Part shown: positions 28,346 to 38,507 of the stretch, in pieces
Layout of the letters: each line of letters starts with the position of its first letter
Numbering within the stretch: the first letter of the stretch is position 1
Assembly: GCF_002929225.1 (NCBI RefSeq)
Contig: NZ_PISM01000001.1
Coordinates: 99,115 to 163,114 of the forward strand
Direction: 5' to 3'
Length of the DNA: 64,000 bases
Source: Stutzerimonas kunmingensis
Lineage (GTDB): Bacteria > Pseudomonadota > Gammaproteobacteria > Pseudomonadales > Pseudomonadaceae
Notes under the pieces: model-generated
Databases searched by the model: none
The model's input: the letters and a program-made list of their open reading frames with translations, nothing else
Told to the model about the DNA's origin: nothing
Position numbers and translations under genes: made by a program

Positions 28346-29590
28346 CTATTTGGGCGAATGGAAACTCAGGCTGTAGTTAACCGCCTTTGCGCCCGGGTCG
28401 AGGATATCCAGGGCGATATGGATGGGAACCTGCGGTGGCATCTGGGCCTGTCCTGCCAGTTCTCCAGAAAGATACTCGCTGGGCTTGAAGCTGCGGATGG
28501 CGATCAGTTTGCCGTTGAGGTCGGCAAAGCGGATTTCCAAAAGCGGAAACGGCTGAGCAAAGGCCGCGCGGTTGTAGAGGATCGCGTCGACGACCAGCGC
28601 GCCGGTGAACTCGGGATGGCTGCGCACGACCAGGTTGCTGCTCTTGATCTGGCCGATGTCGACCAGGGCCGGCAGTTCGCAGCCAACGGTCGGGCAGATA
28701 CGCTCGAACCAGCTGCGATACTGCTGCTGCCTCGACAGCTCATCGTAGTTGTAGGCAACGTACTGGGCACCCAGCGCAAGCAGTGCCAACAGGTTCAGTA
28801 CGCTCCAGCCGAGCCAGCGTCCCCAGGGTTTCTTCGCTTCCTGCCAGTCCAGTTGTAGTGGCTCATCGTCGAGCTCGAACAGCGGCTCGTCGCGCAGGTC
28901 GGGCTCGCGGCGTGGCGCTGCAGGATCTACGACAGGGGCGAGCTGTTCGGTAGCCGATGGCGTTGCCAGTTCGGGTTCGACCCTTTCGTCGTGCGCCTGC
29001 TGGCCCTCGGCGATCGCGAGCGGCGTGGGACTGGCTGCCAATGGGCTCAGCGGTTGCGGAGACTCCGATGTGACCGGGGTAAAGCTGACCACCTCGTCGC
29101 TCGGGCTCGCCGGCGACTGCGTGACGCCCTGTTCGGCGCTCAGCAGGATCTCGGCCCAGCTTTCGTCCTGTGTGGAGGATATCTCCGGTAGCGGATCGCG
29201 AGGCCTGGTTGCCGCGTCGCCGTTGGCTTCGAGGCTGAGCAGGTCGCGAGACAATTCGCGCTCCTGCCGCTCCAGTTTGGCCAGCTCTTCGTCCAGGTCG
29301 AGGCTGTCCAGGTCCAGGTCATCGTGAATCCACAGCGTTTCATCGGCCTTGGCGGTTGGCGCCGGCGTGGTAGCCCTGGGATGCTCGGTAGCCTGCGTCT
29401 GGATCGACTTGTCGACGGGAGTTGTTAGTGGTTGCGTCGGGTCCAGCTCATCGCGCAGCAGATGATGGGCGGCGTTGAAGACTTCCATGCAGGCGCCGCA
29501 ACGCACTGCGCCGCGGGCCGCGCGCAACTGGCTGCGGGCGACGCGAAAGCGGGTGCTGCAGTTGGGGCACTGGGTGATGAAGCTGGTCAT
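28346..29590 (-). CDS. Zinc-ribbon and DUF3426 domain protein
   Basis: 414 residues. The N-terminus is an MJ0042-type zinc ribbon (QCPNCSTRFRV then VRCGACMEVF), followed by a long acidic, low-complexity middle (about residues 60-265), one transmembrane helix (WSVLNLLALLALGAQYVAYNY) and a C-terminal DUF3426 domain with the WFERICPTVGCELPALVD motif. The function is unknown; a membrane-anchored role is inferred. It sits between dusB and prmA on the same strand, a neighbourhood shared with other pseudomonads. Confidence 0.88.
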   Translation of the reverse strand: MTSFITQCPNCSTRFRVARSQLRAARGAVRCGACMEVFNAAHHLLRDELDPTQPLTTPVDKSIQTQATEHPRATTPAPTAKADETLWIHDDLDLDSLDLDEELAKLERQERELSRDLLSLEANGDAATRPRDPLPEISSTQDESWAEILLSAEQGVTQSPASPSDEVVSFTPVTSESPQPLSPLAASPTPLAIAEGQQAHDERVEPELATPSATEQLAPVVDPAAPRREPDLRDEPLFELDDEPLQLDWQEAKKPWGRWLGWSVLNLLALLALGAQYVAYNYDELSRQQQYRSWFERICPTVGCELPALVDIGQIKSSNLVVRSHPEFTGALVVDAILYNRAAFAQPFPLLEIRFADLNGKLIAIRSFKPSEYLSGELAGQAQMPPQVPIHIALDILDPGAKAVNYSLSFHSPK

Positions 29591-29700
29591 GCGTCTTTCC
29601 GCGCGAAGGTGCCGGCTAGTCTAGCGTATGCCAGTCGCGCAGCGGCAGGGGGCTGCGGCGCCTGTTGTGCAAGTGTGCGGGAGAGGTCGCAAGGCGCTGC

Positions 29701-30582
29701 TCAGGCACGTCGGACGCCGCTGATGCGTACCCAGCCATCTTTATCGGCGGTTGGGTCGAGCTCGAATGCATCGCTGTAGGCTGCGCGCACCTCCTCGGCC
29801 TGTTCGGCTAGGATGCCGGACAGTGCCAGGCGGCCGCCGGGCTTGACCAGTGCGGTGATGCGCGGCGCCAGCGAAACCAGCGGGCCGGCAAGGATGTTGG
29901 CGACCACCACGTCGGCAGCCTTTTCCGGCAGCTGTTCAGGCAGGTGGAGCGCGAAACGCTCTGCGGCGATGCCGTTGCGCTCGGCGTTGTCGCGTGAAGC
30001 GTCCAGCGCCTGGGTATCGATGTCGGTGCCGACGGCATGCTCGGCGCCCAGCAACAGGCCGGCGATCGCCAGGATGCCCGAGCCGCAGCCGAAATCCAGC
30101 AGGGACTGGCCCTGCAAAGGCTGGGCATCCAGCCACTCGAGGCAGAGTGCGGTAGTGGGGTGGGTGCCGGTACCGAACGCCAGGCCAGGATCCAGCAGCA
30201 GGTTGACCGCGTCGGGCTCCGGCGCCGCGTGCCAGCTGGGGACGATCCACAGGCGGCGGCCGAAGCGCATCGGCTGAAAGTTGTCCATCCAGCTGCGCTC
30301 CCAGTCCTGGTCTTCGATCACTTCGATCTGGTGCTCGGGCAGCTCGCCGCCGCGCAGCAGCTGCAGGTGGGCGAGCAGGGAGTCCGAGTCGGTGTCGGCT
30401 TCGAACAATGCCAGCAGGTGCGAGTGCGACCACAGCGGAGTGGTGTTGAGATCCGGCTCGAAGATCGGCTGATCCTCGGCGTCCATGAAGGTCACGGAGA
30501 CCGCGCCCAGATCCAGCAACTGGTCTTCCAGCGCTTCGGCCTGATCGGGGGTGATGGCGAGTCGGATCTGCAGCCAGGACAT
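29701..30582 (-). CDS. prmA: Ribosomal protein L11 methyltransferase
   Basis: PrmA trimethylates ribosomal protein L11 using S-adenosylmethionine. 293 residues, family length. The N-terminal recognition domain is followed by the Rossmann methyltransferase with [20 protein letters not shown] (motif I) and the catalytic-loop segment [15 protein letters not shown]. Located downstream of accC on the same strand. Confidence 0.97.
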   Translation of the reverse strand: MSWLQIRLAITPDQAEALEDQLLDLGAVSVTFMDAEDQPIFEPDLNTTPLWSHSHLLALFEADTDSDSLLAHLQLLRGGELPEHQIEVIEDQDWERSWMDNFQPMRFGRRLWIVPSWHAAPEPDAVNLLLDPGLAFGTGTHPTTALCLEWLDAQPLQGQSLLDFGCGSGILAIAGLLLGAEHAVGTDIDTQALDASRDNAERNGIAAERFALHLPEQLPEKAADVVVANILAGPLVSLAPRITALVKPGGRLALSGILAEQAEEVRAAYSDAFELDPTADKDGWVRISGVRRA

Positions 30583-30680
30583 GGAAGCCTCTCGAATGGG
30601 GTCGCGGTAAAAGCCGGCAAGCTTACTGGAGGGGGCGTGTTGCGGCCAGCGTGGGCTCGATTCGCGCCTGGCAGAAACGA

Positions 30681-30706
30681 CAGAGGCCGCCCGAAGGCAG
30701 CCTCTG
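30681..30706 (-). terminator. Hairpin downstream of accC
   Basis: CAGAGGC and GCCTCTG arms with a GC-rich inner stem and TTCG-type loop, 22 bases past the accC stop. On the minus strand a T-containing stretch (TCGTTTCTG) follows. Likely terminator of the aroQ/accB/accC unit. Confidence 0.7.
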
Positions 30707-30727
30707 TAGTACAGCGCCGAGCGGGGC

Positions 30728-32077
30728 TCAGTGCTTGTCCATACCCAGTTTCTTCTCCAGGTAATGGATGTTCACGCCGCCCTTGCAGAAGCCGGGGTCG
30801 CGCACCAGGTCGCGGTGCAGCGGGGCGTTGGTCTTGATGCCGTCGACGATCAACTCGTCCAGCGCGTTGCGCATGCGGCCCATGGCCTCGTCGCGGTTTG
30901 CGCCGAAGGTGATCAGCTTGCCGATCAGCGAGTCGTAGTGCGGCGGAACCGAGTAGCCATCGTAGAGGTGCGAATCAACGCGAACACCGTTGCCGCCCGG
31001 CGCATGGAAGTGCTTGACCTTGCCCGGACTGGGCATGAAGGTGCGCGGGTCTTCGGCGTTGATGCGACATTCGACAGCATGGCCGCGGATGACGACATCT
31101 TCCTGCTTGATCGACAGCTTCTGGCCGCCACCGATAAGCAGCATCTCCTTGACGATGTCGATGCCGGTAACCATCTCGGTAACCGGATGCTCGACCTGTA
31201 CGCGAGTGTTCATCTCGATGAAGTAGAAGTTGCCGTCTTCATAGAGGAACTCGAACGTACCGGCGCCGCGGTAGCCGATATCGATGCACGCCTTGACGCA
31301 GCGGGCCTGCACCTTGCGGCGGGCTTCTTCGTCGATCAGCGGGGCAGGGGCCTCCTCAATCACCTTCTGGTGACGGCGCTGCAGCGAGCAGTCGCGATCG
31401 CCGAGGTGGATGGCGTTGCCCTGGCCGTCGGCCAGGACCTGGATTTCCACGTGGCGCGGATTGGTCAGGAACTTCTCGAGGTAAACCATCGGATTACCGA
31501 AGGCTGCGCCTGCTTCGTTACGGGTCAGCTTGGCCGAGGCGATCAGGTCCTCTTCCTTGTGCACCACGCGCATGCCGCGACCACCACCGCCACCGGCGGC
31601 CTTGATGATCACTGGATAGCCTACCTCGCGGGCGATCCGCAGCGCTTCCTTCTCGTCTTCCGGCAGCGGGCCGTCAGAACCCGGAACGGTGGGTACGCCG
31701 GCCTGCTTCATCGCGTCCTTGGCGGACACCTTGTCACCCATCAGGCGGATAACGTCGGCGGTCGGGCCGATGAAGGTAAAGCCGGACTTCTCCACCTGTT
31801 CGGCGAAGTCGGCGTTCTCGGCGAGGAAGCCGTAGCCTGGATGAATGCCGTCGGCGCCGGTGACTTCGGCAGCGGCAATCAGTGCCGGGATGCTCAGGTA
31901 GGACTTGGCAGAGGCGGCCGGGCCGATGCAGACGGACTCGTCGGCCAGCGACACGTGCATCAGGTCACGGTCTGCAGTGGAGTGCACAGCCACGGTTTTG
32001 ATGCCCAGTTCCTTGCATGCGCGCAGAACTCGAAGGGCTATCTCGCCGCGGTTGGCGATCAGTACTTTTTCCAACAT
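30728..32077 (-). CDS. accC: Acetyl-CoA carboxylase, biotin carboxylase subunit
   Basis: AccC carboxylates biotin on AccB using ATP and bicarbonate, the first half of malonyl-CoA synthesis. The start at 32077 ([20 protein letters not shown]) has GGAG upstream; an in-frame ATG seven codons earlier is less suitable. 449 residues. The ATP-grasp glycine loop [14 protein letters not shown] is present, as is [18 protein letters not shown]. Encoded 17 bases after accB. Confidence 0.98.
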   Translation of the reverse strand: MLEKVLIANRGEIALRVLRACKELGIKTVAVHSTADRDLMHVSLADESVCIGPAASAKSYLSIPALIAAAEVTGADGIHPGYGFLAENADFAEQVEKSGFTFIGPTADVIRLMGDKVSAKDAMKQAGVPTVPGSDGPLPEDEKEALRIAREVGYPVIIKAAGGGGGRGMRVVHKEEDLIASAKLTRNEAGAAFGNPMVYLEKFLTNPRHVEIQVLADGQGNAIHLGDRDCSLQRRHQKVIEEAPAPLIDEEARRKVQARCVKACIDIGYRGAGTFEFLYEDGNFYFIEMNTRVQVEHPVTEMVTGIDIVKEMLLIGGGQKLSIKQEDVVIRGHAVECRINAEDPRTFMPSPGKVKHFHAPGGNGVRVDSHLYDGYSVPPHYDSLIGKLITFGANRDEAMGRMRNALDELIVDGIKTNAPLHRDLVRDPGFCKGGVNIHYLEKKLGMDKH

Positions 32078-32094
32078 CGCTGGCTCTCCGCGGT

Positions 32095-32553
32095 TCAAAC
32101 GATGGTGAACAGCGGCTGGTCGTATTCGACCGGCTGACCATTCTCCACCAGGATGGATTCGATGGTGCCGCTGATCTCGGCCTCGATGTGGTTCATCATC
32201 TTCATGGCTTCGACGATGCAGAGGATGTCGCCCTTCTTGACGCTCTGACCGACTTCGACGAACGCCTTGGATTCCGGCGAGGACGCACGGTAGAAGGTGC
32301 CGACCATCGGCGAGCGGACCACATTGCCGTTCAGCTTGGGCGCGGCCGGGGCAGCGTCGGCAGCCGGGGCGGCAGCAGCTACCGGAGCAGGAGCCGGTGC
32401 AGCCGGAGCCTGAGCGTAGATCGGCTGCTGCATCGCTACCTGCTTGCTGTGGCGGCTGATGCGTACCGACTCTTCACCCTCGTGGATCTCCAGTTCGTCG
32501 ATACCGGACTCTTCCAGCAGTTCGATCAGCTTTTTGACTTTGCGAATATCCAT
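32095..32553 (-). CDS. accB: Biotin carboxyl carrier protein of acetyl-CoA carboxylase
   Basis: The biotin-bearing subunit, 152 residues from the ATG at 32553 ([20 protein letters not shown]). An alanine-proline linker (about residues 45-75) joins the N-terminal part to the biotinyl domain, where the modified lysine lies in the EAMKMMNHI motif. The ribosome binding site GGGAG lies upstream of this start; an ATG nine codons earlier is not favoured. Operon with accC. Confidence 0.98.
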   Translation of the reverse strand: MDIRKVKKLIELLEESGIDELEIHEGEESVRISRHSKQVAMQQPIYAQAPAAPAPAPVAAAAPAADAAPAAPKLNGNVVRSPMVGTFYRASSPESKAFVEVGQSVKKGDILCIVEAMKMMNHIEAEISGTIESILVENGQPVEYDQPLFTIV

Positions 32554-32630
32554 GAAGCATTGACTCCCAGGTAAGTTCAAAGGGCATTGCTGCTCGCTTC
32601 TTCAAGACATGGCACCTGCGTGCGAGTCCC

Positions 32631-33074
32631 TCAGGAAGCAGCGAGTTGTTCCAGCGCGGCCTCCAAGGCCAGCCGGTAGCCGCTGGCGCCAAGGCCGCAG
32701 ATCACACCCACCGCGATATCGGAAAAGTAGGAGTGATGGCGGAAAGGTTCACGCTTGTGCACATTGGACAGGTGCACTTCGATGAATGGGATGCTCACGG
32801 CCAGCAACGCGTCACGTAATGCGACGCTGGTATGCGTGAATGCCGCGGGATTGATCAGGATGAAATCGACGCCTTCGCTGCGCGCGGCATGGATGCGCTC
32901 GATCAGTTCGTACTCGGCGTTGGATTGCAGATGCAGCAGATGATGTCCGCGATCTCGGGCACGCTGCTCCAGATCCTGATTGATCTGCGCCAGCGTCACT
33001 GCGCCGTAGACGCCCGGCTCGCGGGTGCCGAGCATGTTCAGATTCGGCCCGTGGAGGACCAGAAACGTGGCCAT
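32631..33074 (-). CDS. aroQ: 3-dehydroquinate dehydratase, type II
   Basis: AroQ converts 3-dehydroquinate to 3-dehydroshikimate in the shikimate pathway. 147 residues with the type II signature [18 protein letters not shown], the catalytic tyrosine in that segment, and the substrate-binding [17 protein letters not shown] plus [17 protein letters not shown]. It stands upstream of accB on the same strand, the conserved aroQ-accB-accC order. Confidence 0.98.
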   Translation of the reverse strand: MATFLVLHGPNLNMLGTREPGVYGAVTLAQINQDLEQRARDRGHHLLHLQSNAEYELIERIHAARSEGVDFILINPAAFTHTSVALRDALLAVSIPFIEVHLSNVHKREPFRHHSYFSDIAVGVICGLGASGYRLALEAALEQLAAS

Positions 33075-33283
33075 CGGTATTCCTTGTTTTTCTGTATGCG
33101 CTGATCAGTCGAGGTGGCTGGTCGCGAGAAGGGAAAAACTATGCCCCAAGCAGGGCATGACTGTCCAGTCATGTCGCGATCGAAGGAAATGCCCGCATTA
33201 TGTCTGAAGATTGCCGCAATGATTCATTGGGCTGAGGATCGTCGGCTTGTCATGGATCGATCCCGCGAAAATGCGTGCGTGAG

Positions 33284-35071
33284 CTAGAGCAGAGGTGCCG
33301 CGCGATCCAGTCGCTCGCTGAAACCGGGAGCGTCTATCTCGCCGACTACACGCACGTCGGACATCTCATTGCCACGCCGATCGAAGAACAGGATGGCCGG
33401 GGGGCCGAACAGTTTGTAGCGGTCCAGCAGGCTGCGTTGGGCGGCGTTGCTTTCGGTGATGTCGAAGCGGATCAGACGATAGTCGGTCAGCCGCGGTGCC
33501 ACCTGTGGGTTGGCGAACACCTCGCGTTCGATCACCTTGCAGCTGATGCACCAGTCGGCGTACCAGTCGAGCATCAGCGGTTGGCCGGCGGCGCGGGCGG
33601 CGGCCAGTTGGGTATCGAGCTCGGCCGGCGTGGAAATGGTGTGCCAGCCTTCACTGGTCATGCTGCCTGGCGCTGATCCGGCCACGGAGGTTGGCAACGG
33701 CCGAAGTGGATCGGAGCCGCCCTGTAGCGCCCCGACCCACGCGGCCAGCGCGTAGACCAGCAATACCAGTCCCATCAGCTGCGCGAGCTTCTGCCTGGGC
33801 GTCTTGCTGGTGAATTCCAGGGTGCCGAGAAATACGGCGCTGCCGGCCGCGAGTAGGCCCCATGCCGCCAGAGCAAGCGGACCGGGCAGTACGCGCTCGA
33901 GCATCCAGACGGCGACGGCAAGCAGCAGTACGCCGAATACGTTGCGTACGCTGATCATCCATGGGCCGCTCTTGGGCAGTAGCGCGCCACCTCCGGTGGC
34001 GAACAGCACCAGCGGTGCGCCCATACCCAGGCCCAGGGCGAACAGCTTCAGGCCGCCGCCTAGCGCATCGCCGCTGGCACTGATGTACAGCAGTGCGCCG
34101 GCCAGCGGAGCGGAAACGCAAGGCGATACCAGCAGACTGGACACGGCACCGAGCAGCGCCGCTCCGGTAAACGAGCCGCCGCGTGCGTTGCCGGCAAGAC
34201 GGTCGAGTCGACTGCTGAGTGCCTGTGGTAGGCGCAGCTCGAACAGTCCGAACATGGCCAGGGCGAAGGCGACGAAGAATAATGCGAAGGGTACAAGAAT
34301 CCAGGGTGATTGCAGGCGCGCCTGCAGATTCAGCTCGGCTCCGAATACGCCCATCAGCGCACCGAGCAGGGCAAAGCCGCCAGCCATTGGCAGCACGTAG
34401 GCCAGCGACAGCAGGAAGCTGCGAGTTCCGCCGGGCTGGTCGCGCAGCACGACGCCGGTGAGAATCGGCAACATCGGCAGCACGCAGGGGGTGAAGGTCA
34501 GGCCCAGACCGGCGAGGAAGAACAGCGCGATGGAGCGCCAGGAGAGGTCGCGTTCGCTGGCCTGCTGGCTGGTTGACTCTTCGGTGGTCGCTCCGCTGGG
34601 GGCGCCGGCAACGTCGCCGATGGGGAGCGATTCGGTTTCCGGGGGGTAGCACAGGCCTTTATCGGCACAGCCCTGGTAGGAGACCTGCAGGACGAAGGGG
34701 CGGTTGTCCGGGTTCGTCAGCGGTAGCTCGACATCGACAATGCCGTAATAGGCTTCGATCTCACCGAAATAGTCATCGACCTTGGGCACGCCGGCGGGCA
34801 GCTTCGGCTCACCGATCACGACACCTGACTGCTCGGTCTTGAAGGCAAAACGATGACGGTAGAGGTAGTAGCCCTCCGCTGCGACGAAACGCAGGGTGAT
34901 CTGTTCAGGCGTAGCCTCAACGAGACTCAGTCGAAAGGCTTCGCGTACCGGCAGGAAATCGCTGCTGTTGTTCAGCGCACCGCCAAAACTGGCGCTGGGC
35001 TTGTTGTCGAACAGGCCGGCGTGGGCAGGAAGCACGAATAGCAGGAGCAGCAGACTCAGCAGGCGAAGCAT
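33284..35071 (-). CDS. dsbD: Thiol:disulfide interchange protein DsbD
   Basis: DsbD passes electrons from cytosolic thioredoxin across the inner membrane to periplasmic reductants. From the ATG at 35071 it is 595 residues with signal peptide MLRLLSLLLLLFVLPAHA, the periplasmic alpha domain with YQGCADKGLCYPPE, eight membrane helices of the beta domain (including TFTPCVLPMLP and LVSPCVSAPLAG, each with a redox cysteine), and a C-terminal thioredoxin-like gamma domain with WYADWCISCKVIE. All six functional cysteines are present. The much longer frame upstream overlaps the Rieske gene and is rejected. Confidence 0.96.
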   Translation of the reverse strand: MLRLLSLLLLLFVLPAHAGLFDNKPSASFGGALNNSSDFLPVREAFRLSLVEATPEQITLRFVAAEGYYLYRHRFAFKTEQSGVVIGEPKLPAGVPKVDDYFGEIEAYYGIVDVELPLTNPDNRPFVLQVSYQGCADKGLCYPPETESLPIGDVAGAPSGATTEESTSQQASERDLSWRSIALFFLAGLGLTFTPCVLPMLPILTGVVLRDQPGGTRSFLLSLAYVLPMAGGFALLGALMGVFGAELNLQARLQSPWILVPFALFFVAFALAMFGLFELRLPQALSSRLDRLAGNARGGSFTGAALLGAVSSLLVSPCVSAPLAGALLYISASGDALGGGLKLFALGLGMGAPLVLFATGGGALLPKSGPWMISVRNVFGVLLLAVAVWMLERVLPGPLALAAWGLLAAGSAVFLGTLEFTSKTPRQKLAQLMGLVLLVYALAAWVGALQGGSDPLRPLPTSVAGSAPGSMTSEGWHTISTPAELDTQLAAARAAGQPLMLDWYADWCISCKVIEREVFANPQVAPRLTDYRLIRFDITESNAAQRSLLDRYKLFGPPAILFFDRRGNEMSDVRVVGEIDAPGFSERLDRAAPLL

Positions 35072-35132
35072 GGCGATCTCACGGTAAAGCTGTGGCGGCA
35101 TGATAACCAAGCCCGACGCCCGGCGCCCGTGC

Positions 35133-35468
35133 TCAACTGTCGCTCTGCCGATCAGTTTGCAACCAGATGCTGTCCTTGTCCTCGGCTGCATCCAGCTGGC
35201 GCAGCGTCTGGCCGGCGCAGGGGCCGGCCACGCACTCACCGGATTCGATGAGAAACAGCGCGCCGTGAGTGGCGCATTGCAGCAGGCTGCCACTGTCGTC
35301 GAGGAACTGGTCGGGACGCCACTCCAGCGGAACGCCGCGGTGTGGGCAACGGTTCTCGTACAGGTATGTCCGGCCATCCCGGCGCACGGCGATCACTTTC
35401 AGCTCCCCGACCGTGAAGCCGCGGCTCTGCCCTTCGAGAAGCTCGGATGTCGCGCACAATCTGATCAT
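35133..35468 (-). CDS. Rieske [2Fe-2S] ferredoxin-type protein
   Basis: A 111-residue soluble Rieske protein. Cluster ligands are in CPHRGVPL and CATHGALF, the two Cys-x-His boxes. The start at 35468 has GGAGG close upstream. Such small Rieske proteins resemble ferredoxin components of oxygenases or nitrite reductase NirD-type subunits, but no partner enzyme is adjacent, so its redox partner is unknown. It is divergent from phuU. Confidence 0.9.
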   Translation of the reverse strand: MIRLCATSELLEGQSRGFTVGELKVIAVRRDGRTYLYENRCPHRGVPLEWRPDQFLDDSGSLLQCATHGALFLIESGECVAGPCAGQTLRQLDAAEDKDSIWLQTDRQSDS

Positions 35469-35601
35469 CGGGTCCTCCGCCATAAGCCGGAATTATCCCG
35501 CAGCCGGCGAGGAAGTGCAGTCGGATAATTTTTGCCGGGCTGGCGGCTGCGGCGGCGGGCTCTTATCCTTCGCCGCACATACCGCTTGGCAAAGCAATCC
35601 G

Positions 35602-36639
35602 ATGGGTAGTCCGGTTCCTGCGCGCTTTCTGTTCTTCGTACTCGGCTTGTTGTTGCTGGTCGCGATCTGGCTGTCGCTGGCGCTGGGACCGCTGAGCCTG
35701 GCGCTGGGCGACAGTCTGGCTGCGGCGCTGCGCTTGGTAGGCGTGCCGATCGAAGCGTCCGGGCTCGAGCAGGCTGAGCTGATTCTTGCGCAGATCCGCC
35801 TGCCGCGGACCTTGCTGGGCTGCGCCGCCGGGGCAGTACTGGCGCTTTGCGGGGTGGCGATGCAGGGGCTGTTCCGCAACCCGCTGGCCGATCCAGGGCT
35901 GGTCGGGGTTTCCAGCGGTGCTGCGTTGGGCGCGGCGGTCGCCATAGTCGGTAGCACATTCATTCCGGCGTTGCCTGCGGGGTGGGAGCCCTACCTGCTG
36001 TCGGTCTTCGCCTTCGTTGGCGGGCTGGGCGTGACCTTGCTGGTTTACCGACTCGGCCGGCGCGACGGGCAGACCCACGTCGGCACGATGCTGCTGGCCG
36101 GCATTGCGCTGACCTCGCTGGCCGGTGCAGTGGTTGGGTTGTTCAGTTATCTGGCCGACGACAGAACGTTGCGCTCGCTGACCTTCTGGAATCTCGGCAG
36201 TCTGAACGGCGCCAGTTATGCACGGCTATGGCCGCTGCTGCTGATCACCATCGCAGTCGCACTGTGGCTGCCGCGGCGGGCGAAAGCCCTGAATGCGTTG
36301 TTGCTCGGCGAATCGGAAGCGCGTCATCTCGGTTTCGATGTGGAGCGGATCAAGCGTGAACTGGTGGTCTGCACGGCGCTGGGTGTCGGCGCAGCGGTGG
36401 CTGCTACCGGTCTGATCGGCTTTATCGGATTGGTGGTTCCGCACCTGATGCGCCTGTTGGTCGGCCCCGATCACCGCTTGCTGCTACCAGCTTCGGCACT
36501 TGCTGGCGGCAGCTTGCTGCTGCTTGCCGATGTCGCCGCGCGGCTGGTGATAGCGCCGGCGGAGCTGCCGATCGGCATTGTCACTGCGTTGCTCGGTGCA
36601 CCTTTCTTCCTTTATCTGCTGTTGCGGGAGCGCCTCTGA
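35602..36639 (+). CDS. phuU: Heme ABC transporter permease
   Basis: An FecCD/BtuC-type permease of 345 residues with about nine to ten membrane helices. Typical segments are [39 protein letters not shown] and [17 protein letters not shown] assign it to heme (Phu/Hmu) because phuV, a ChaN-type lipoprotein gene, the PrrF RNA and cbpA follow in the order I recall from the P. aeruginosa phu locus. The periplasmic binding protein, outer-membrane receptor and heme-trafficking genes usually placed before it are missing here. The start is the ATG at 35602; upstream extension overlaps the Rieske gene. Confidence 0.85.
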   Translation: MGSPVPARFLFFVLGLLLLVAIWLSLALGPLSLALGDSLAAALRLVGVPIEASGLEQAELILAQIRLPRTLLGCAAGAVLALCGVAMQGLFRNPLADPGLVGVSSGAALGAAVAIVGSTFIPALPAGWEPYLLSVFAFVGGLGVTLLVYRLGRRDGQTHVGTMLLAGIALTSLAGAVVGLFSYLADDRTLRSLTFWNLGSLNGASYARLWPLLLITIAVALWLPRRAKALNALLLGESEARHLGFDVERIKRELVVCTALGVGAAVAATGLIGFIGLVVPHLMRLLVGPDHRLLLPASALAGGSLLLLADVAARLVIAPAELPIGIVTALLGAPFFLYLLLRERL

Positions 36640-37406
36640 TGCTGGTGGGCCGCGATCTGACCGTGCGCCGTGGCGCGATAACGGCGCTGCAGGATGTTTC
36701 CCTCGAGCTGCGCCCTGGGCAGGTTTTCGGTGTGCTCGGCCCGAACGGTGCGGGCAAGAGCACGCTGCTGGCGACGTTATCCGGCGAGCTCAGGCCTTCC
36801 AGGGGGCAGGTCTTGCTCCACGGGCGGCCGCTCGGCGACTGGGCGGATGTGGAGCGCGCGCGTTGCCTAGCCGTGTTGCCGCAGAGTTCGACGCTTAGCT
36901 TCGCTTTCCGCGTGGCGGATGTGGTGGCCATGGGGCGCCTGCCTCATCGCACCGGGCGCGGAGCCGATGCCGCCTTCGTTGCAGCAGCGATGGCTGCGGC
37001 GGACGCGCGGCACCTTGCGACGCGCAGCTACCTCGAACTGTCTGGAGGTGAGCGTCAGCGTGTGCATCTCGCTCGGGTGCTGGCGCAGCTGTGGCCGGGC
37101 GAGACAGGGCGGGTGCTGATGCTCGACGAGCCTACGTCGATGCTCGATCCTGCGCACCAGCACAGCATTTTAAAGGCGGTCAGGGCCTTCGCCGCGCAAG
37201 GCGCCGCCGCTCTGGTGATCCTGCACGATCTGAATCTGGCTGCGCGCTATTGTGATCGGTTACTGCTGCTAAAGGATGGTCGGCCAATCGTGGCAGGGCC
37301 ACCCGATGAAGTGCTGCAAGCTGAGCCGCTGCGAGCGGTATTCGGTCTGGATGTGTTGGTGCAGCGACATCCGGAACTCGGTCACCCGCTGATCATTGCC
37401 CGTTGA
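36639..37406 (+). CDS. phuV: Heme ABC transporter ATP-binding protein
   Basis: A 255-residue ABC ATPase with Walker [10 protein letters not shown], signature [18 protein letters not shown], Walker [11 protein letters not shown] and the switch histidine in VILHDLNLA. It energises the permease PhuU. The start overlaps the phuU stop by one base (TGATG), indicating coupled translation. Confidence 0.93.
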   Translation: MLVGRDLTVRRGAITALQDVSLELRPGQVFGVLGPNGAGKSTLLATLSGELRPSRGQVLLHGRPLGDWADVERARCLAVLPQSSTLSFAFRVADVVAMGRLPHRTGRGADAAFVAAAMAAADARHLATRSYLELSGGERQRVHLARVLAQLWPGETGRVLMLDEPTSMLDPAHQHSILKAVRAFAAQGAAALVILHDLNLAARYCDRLLLLKDGRPIVAGPPDEVLQAEPLRAVFGLDVLVQRHPELGHPLIIAR

Positions 37407-37417
37407 GGAGGTTCATC

Positions 37418-38311
37418 GTGCGCATTCTTGTGTTGCTTGTGCTGGGTTTGCTGACGGCATGCCATTCGCTACCGTCGCTACCTGAGTGGCAAAGTCCCGA
37501 AGGGCGTGAGCATCCGGAGCTCGGTCTGATCGTCGATCTGCGCAGTGACGCGGTACTCACGCCCGCGCAGCTGGTAGCGAAGCTGCAGGCGCAGGATCGG
37601 CTGCTGGTCGGCGAGCGGCACGACAACCCGGATCACCATGCGCTGCAGCTCTGGTTGCTGCGGGCGTTGGCCGAAGAACGTCCGCAGGGCAGCTTGTTGC
37701 TGGAGATGCTCGCCCCCCAACAGCAGGCGCTAGTCGATGCAGTGCGCCGCGAGGTGCGTGAGGGGCGAGCGCCAGCCGATCTTCCTGATGCATTGGGCTG
37801 GCAGAGGGGCTGGGATTGGGCTCAGTACGGAGCCCTGGTTTCACATGCACTCGCGCAGCCTTACCCATTGCTGCATGCCAATCTCGGGCGCGACGAAATC
37901 ATGTCGATCTATCGTGCCGCACCGTCATTGCAGGGGCGCAAATCTGCGGCTGCGGCGGTAAGCGAGGCATTACTGGCGCAGATCGAGGTCTCTCACTGCG
38001 GGATGCTGCCGGCCTCCCAGCTGCCGGCGATGCTGGCGGTGCAGCAGCAGCGTGATCGACGCATGGCCGAGCGAACGCTCGCCGCAGCCGAGCCAGCCAT
38101 GCTGCTGGCCGGCGCGTTCCATGTCCGTCGAGACCTGGGCGTGCCGTTGCATATCGAGGATCTGTCAGGGAAGTCAGTCGCGGTGTTGATGCTTGCTGAA
38201 GTGGGCGAGACGGTATCCGCTGCGCAGGCCGACTATGTCTGGTACACCCCGGCGCAACCGGAGCAGGATCATTGCGAACAGCTGCGCCGACCGGGGAAGC
38301 AACCTGGCTGA
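37418..38311 (+). CDS. phuW: ChaN-family heme-related lipoprotein
   Basis: A 297-residue lipoprotein with signal peptide and lipobox (LLTAC) followed by a ChaN/Tiki-type domain containing LVGERHDNPDHHALQ and MLLAGAFHVRRDLG. ChaN proteins bind heme and are found with heme-uptake genes. I start at the GTG at 37418 because GAGGAG sits just upstream; a TTG at 37403 would include that site. It is the third gene of the phuUVW unit and probably cotranscribed with it. Confidence 0.85.
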   Translation: MRILVLLVLGLLTACHSLPSLPEWQSPEGREHPELGLIVDLRSDAVLTPAQLVAKLQAQDRLLVGERHDNPDHHALQLWLLRALAEERPQGSLLLEMLAPQQQALVDAVRREVREGRAPADLPDALGWQRGWDWAQYGALVSHALAQPYPLLHANLGRDEIMSIYRAAPSLQGRKSAAAAVSEALLAQIEVSHCGMLPASQLPAMLAVQQQRDRRMAERTLAAAEPAMLLAGAFHVRRDLGVPLHIEDLSGKSVAVLMLAEVGETVSAAQADYVWYTPAQPEQDHCEQLRRPGKQPG

Positions 38312-38325
38312 CATTTTCTACAGGC

Positions 38326-38436
38326 AAAAAAAAGACCCGGCAGAGCCGGGTCAAAACCGTGATTAGCCTGATGAGGAGATAACCTGAAGGATCGACTGCC
38401 TGAGCCTTCAGCTATCGGCTGACCTCGCGATCAGTT
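38326..38436 (-). ncRNA. prrF: PrrF-type iron-responsive small RNA
   Basis: On the minus strand the stretch reads AACTGATCGCGAGGTCAGCC at the 5' end and contains the conserved antisense core ATCTCCTCATCAGGCTAATC. It ends in an 8-bp hairpin (GACCCGGC / GCCGGGTC) plus eight T residues. These are the features of PrrF, the RyhB analogue that represses iron-containing proteins during iron starvation. Its place between the ChaN-type gene and cbpA matches the P. aeruginosa locus, but only one copy is present instead of a tandem pair. About 111 nt. Confidence 0.93.
38334..38352 (-). terminator. Intrinsic terminator of prrF (possibly shared with phuW)
   Basis: Perfect 8-bp stem with a 3-nt loop. On the minus strand it is followed by eight T residues (plus-strand A-run 38326-38333). 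For the convergent phuW transcript a shorter TCAAAA sequence follows, so its effect there is weaker. Confidence 0.88.
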
Positions 38437-38480
38437 GCGATAATAATAACAATTCTCATTTCTGCGTCAACAGGCTTTCG
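38437..38480 (-). promoter_or_regulatory. prrF promoter overlapped by a Fur box
   Basis: Plus-strand GATAATAATAACAATTCTCA (from 38439) closely follows the Fur consensus GATAATGATAATCATTATC. On the minus strand TTGACG, 16 bases, then TATTAT form a sigma-70 promoter, and the Fur site covers the -10 region. The predicted RNA start is the A at 38436. Repression by Fur with iron is therefore expected. Confidence 0.85.
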
Positions 38481-38507
38481 TAAAAAATATTCTTTGGCTG
38501 GTCTGCC

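Noticed and set aside
35484..35601. Fur box upstream of phuU
   Set aside because: Only a short GGATAAT segment is seen; it does not extend to a 19-bp Fur site.
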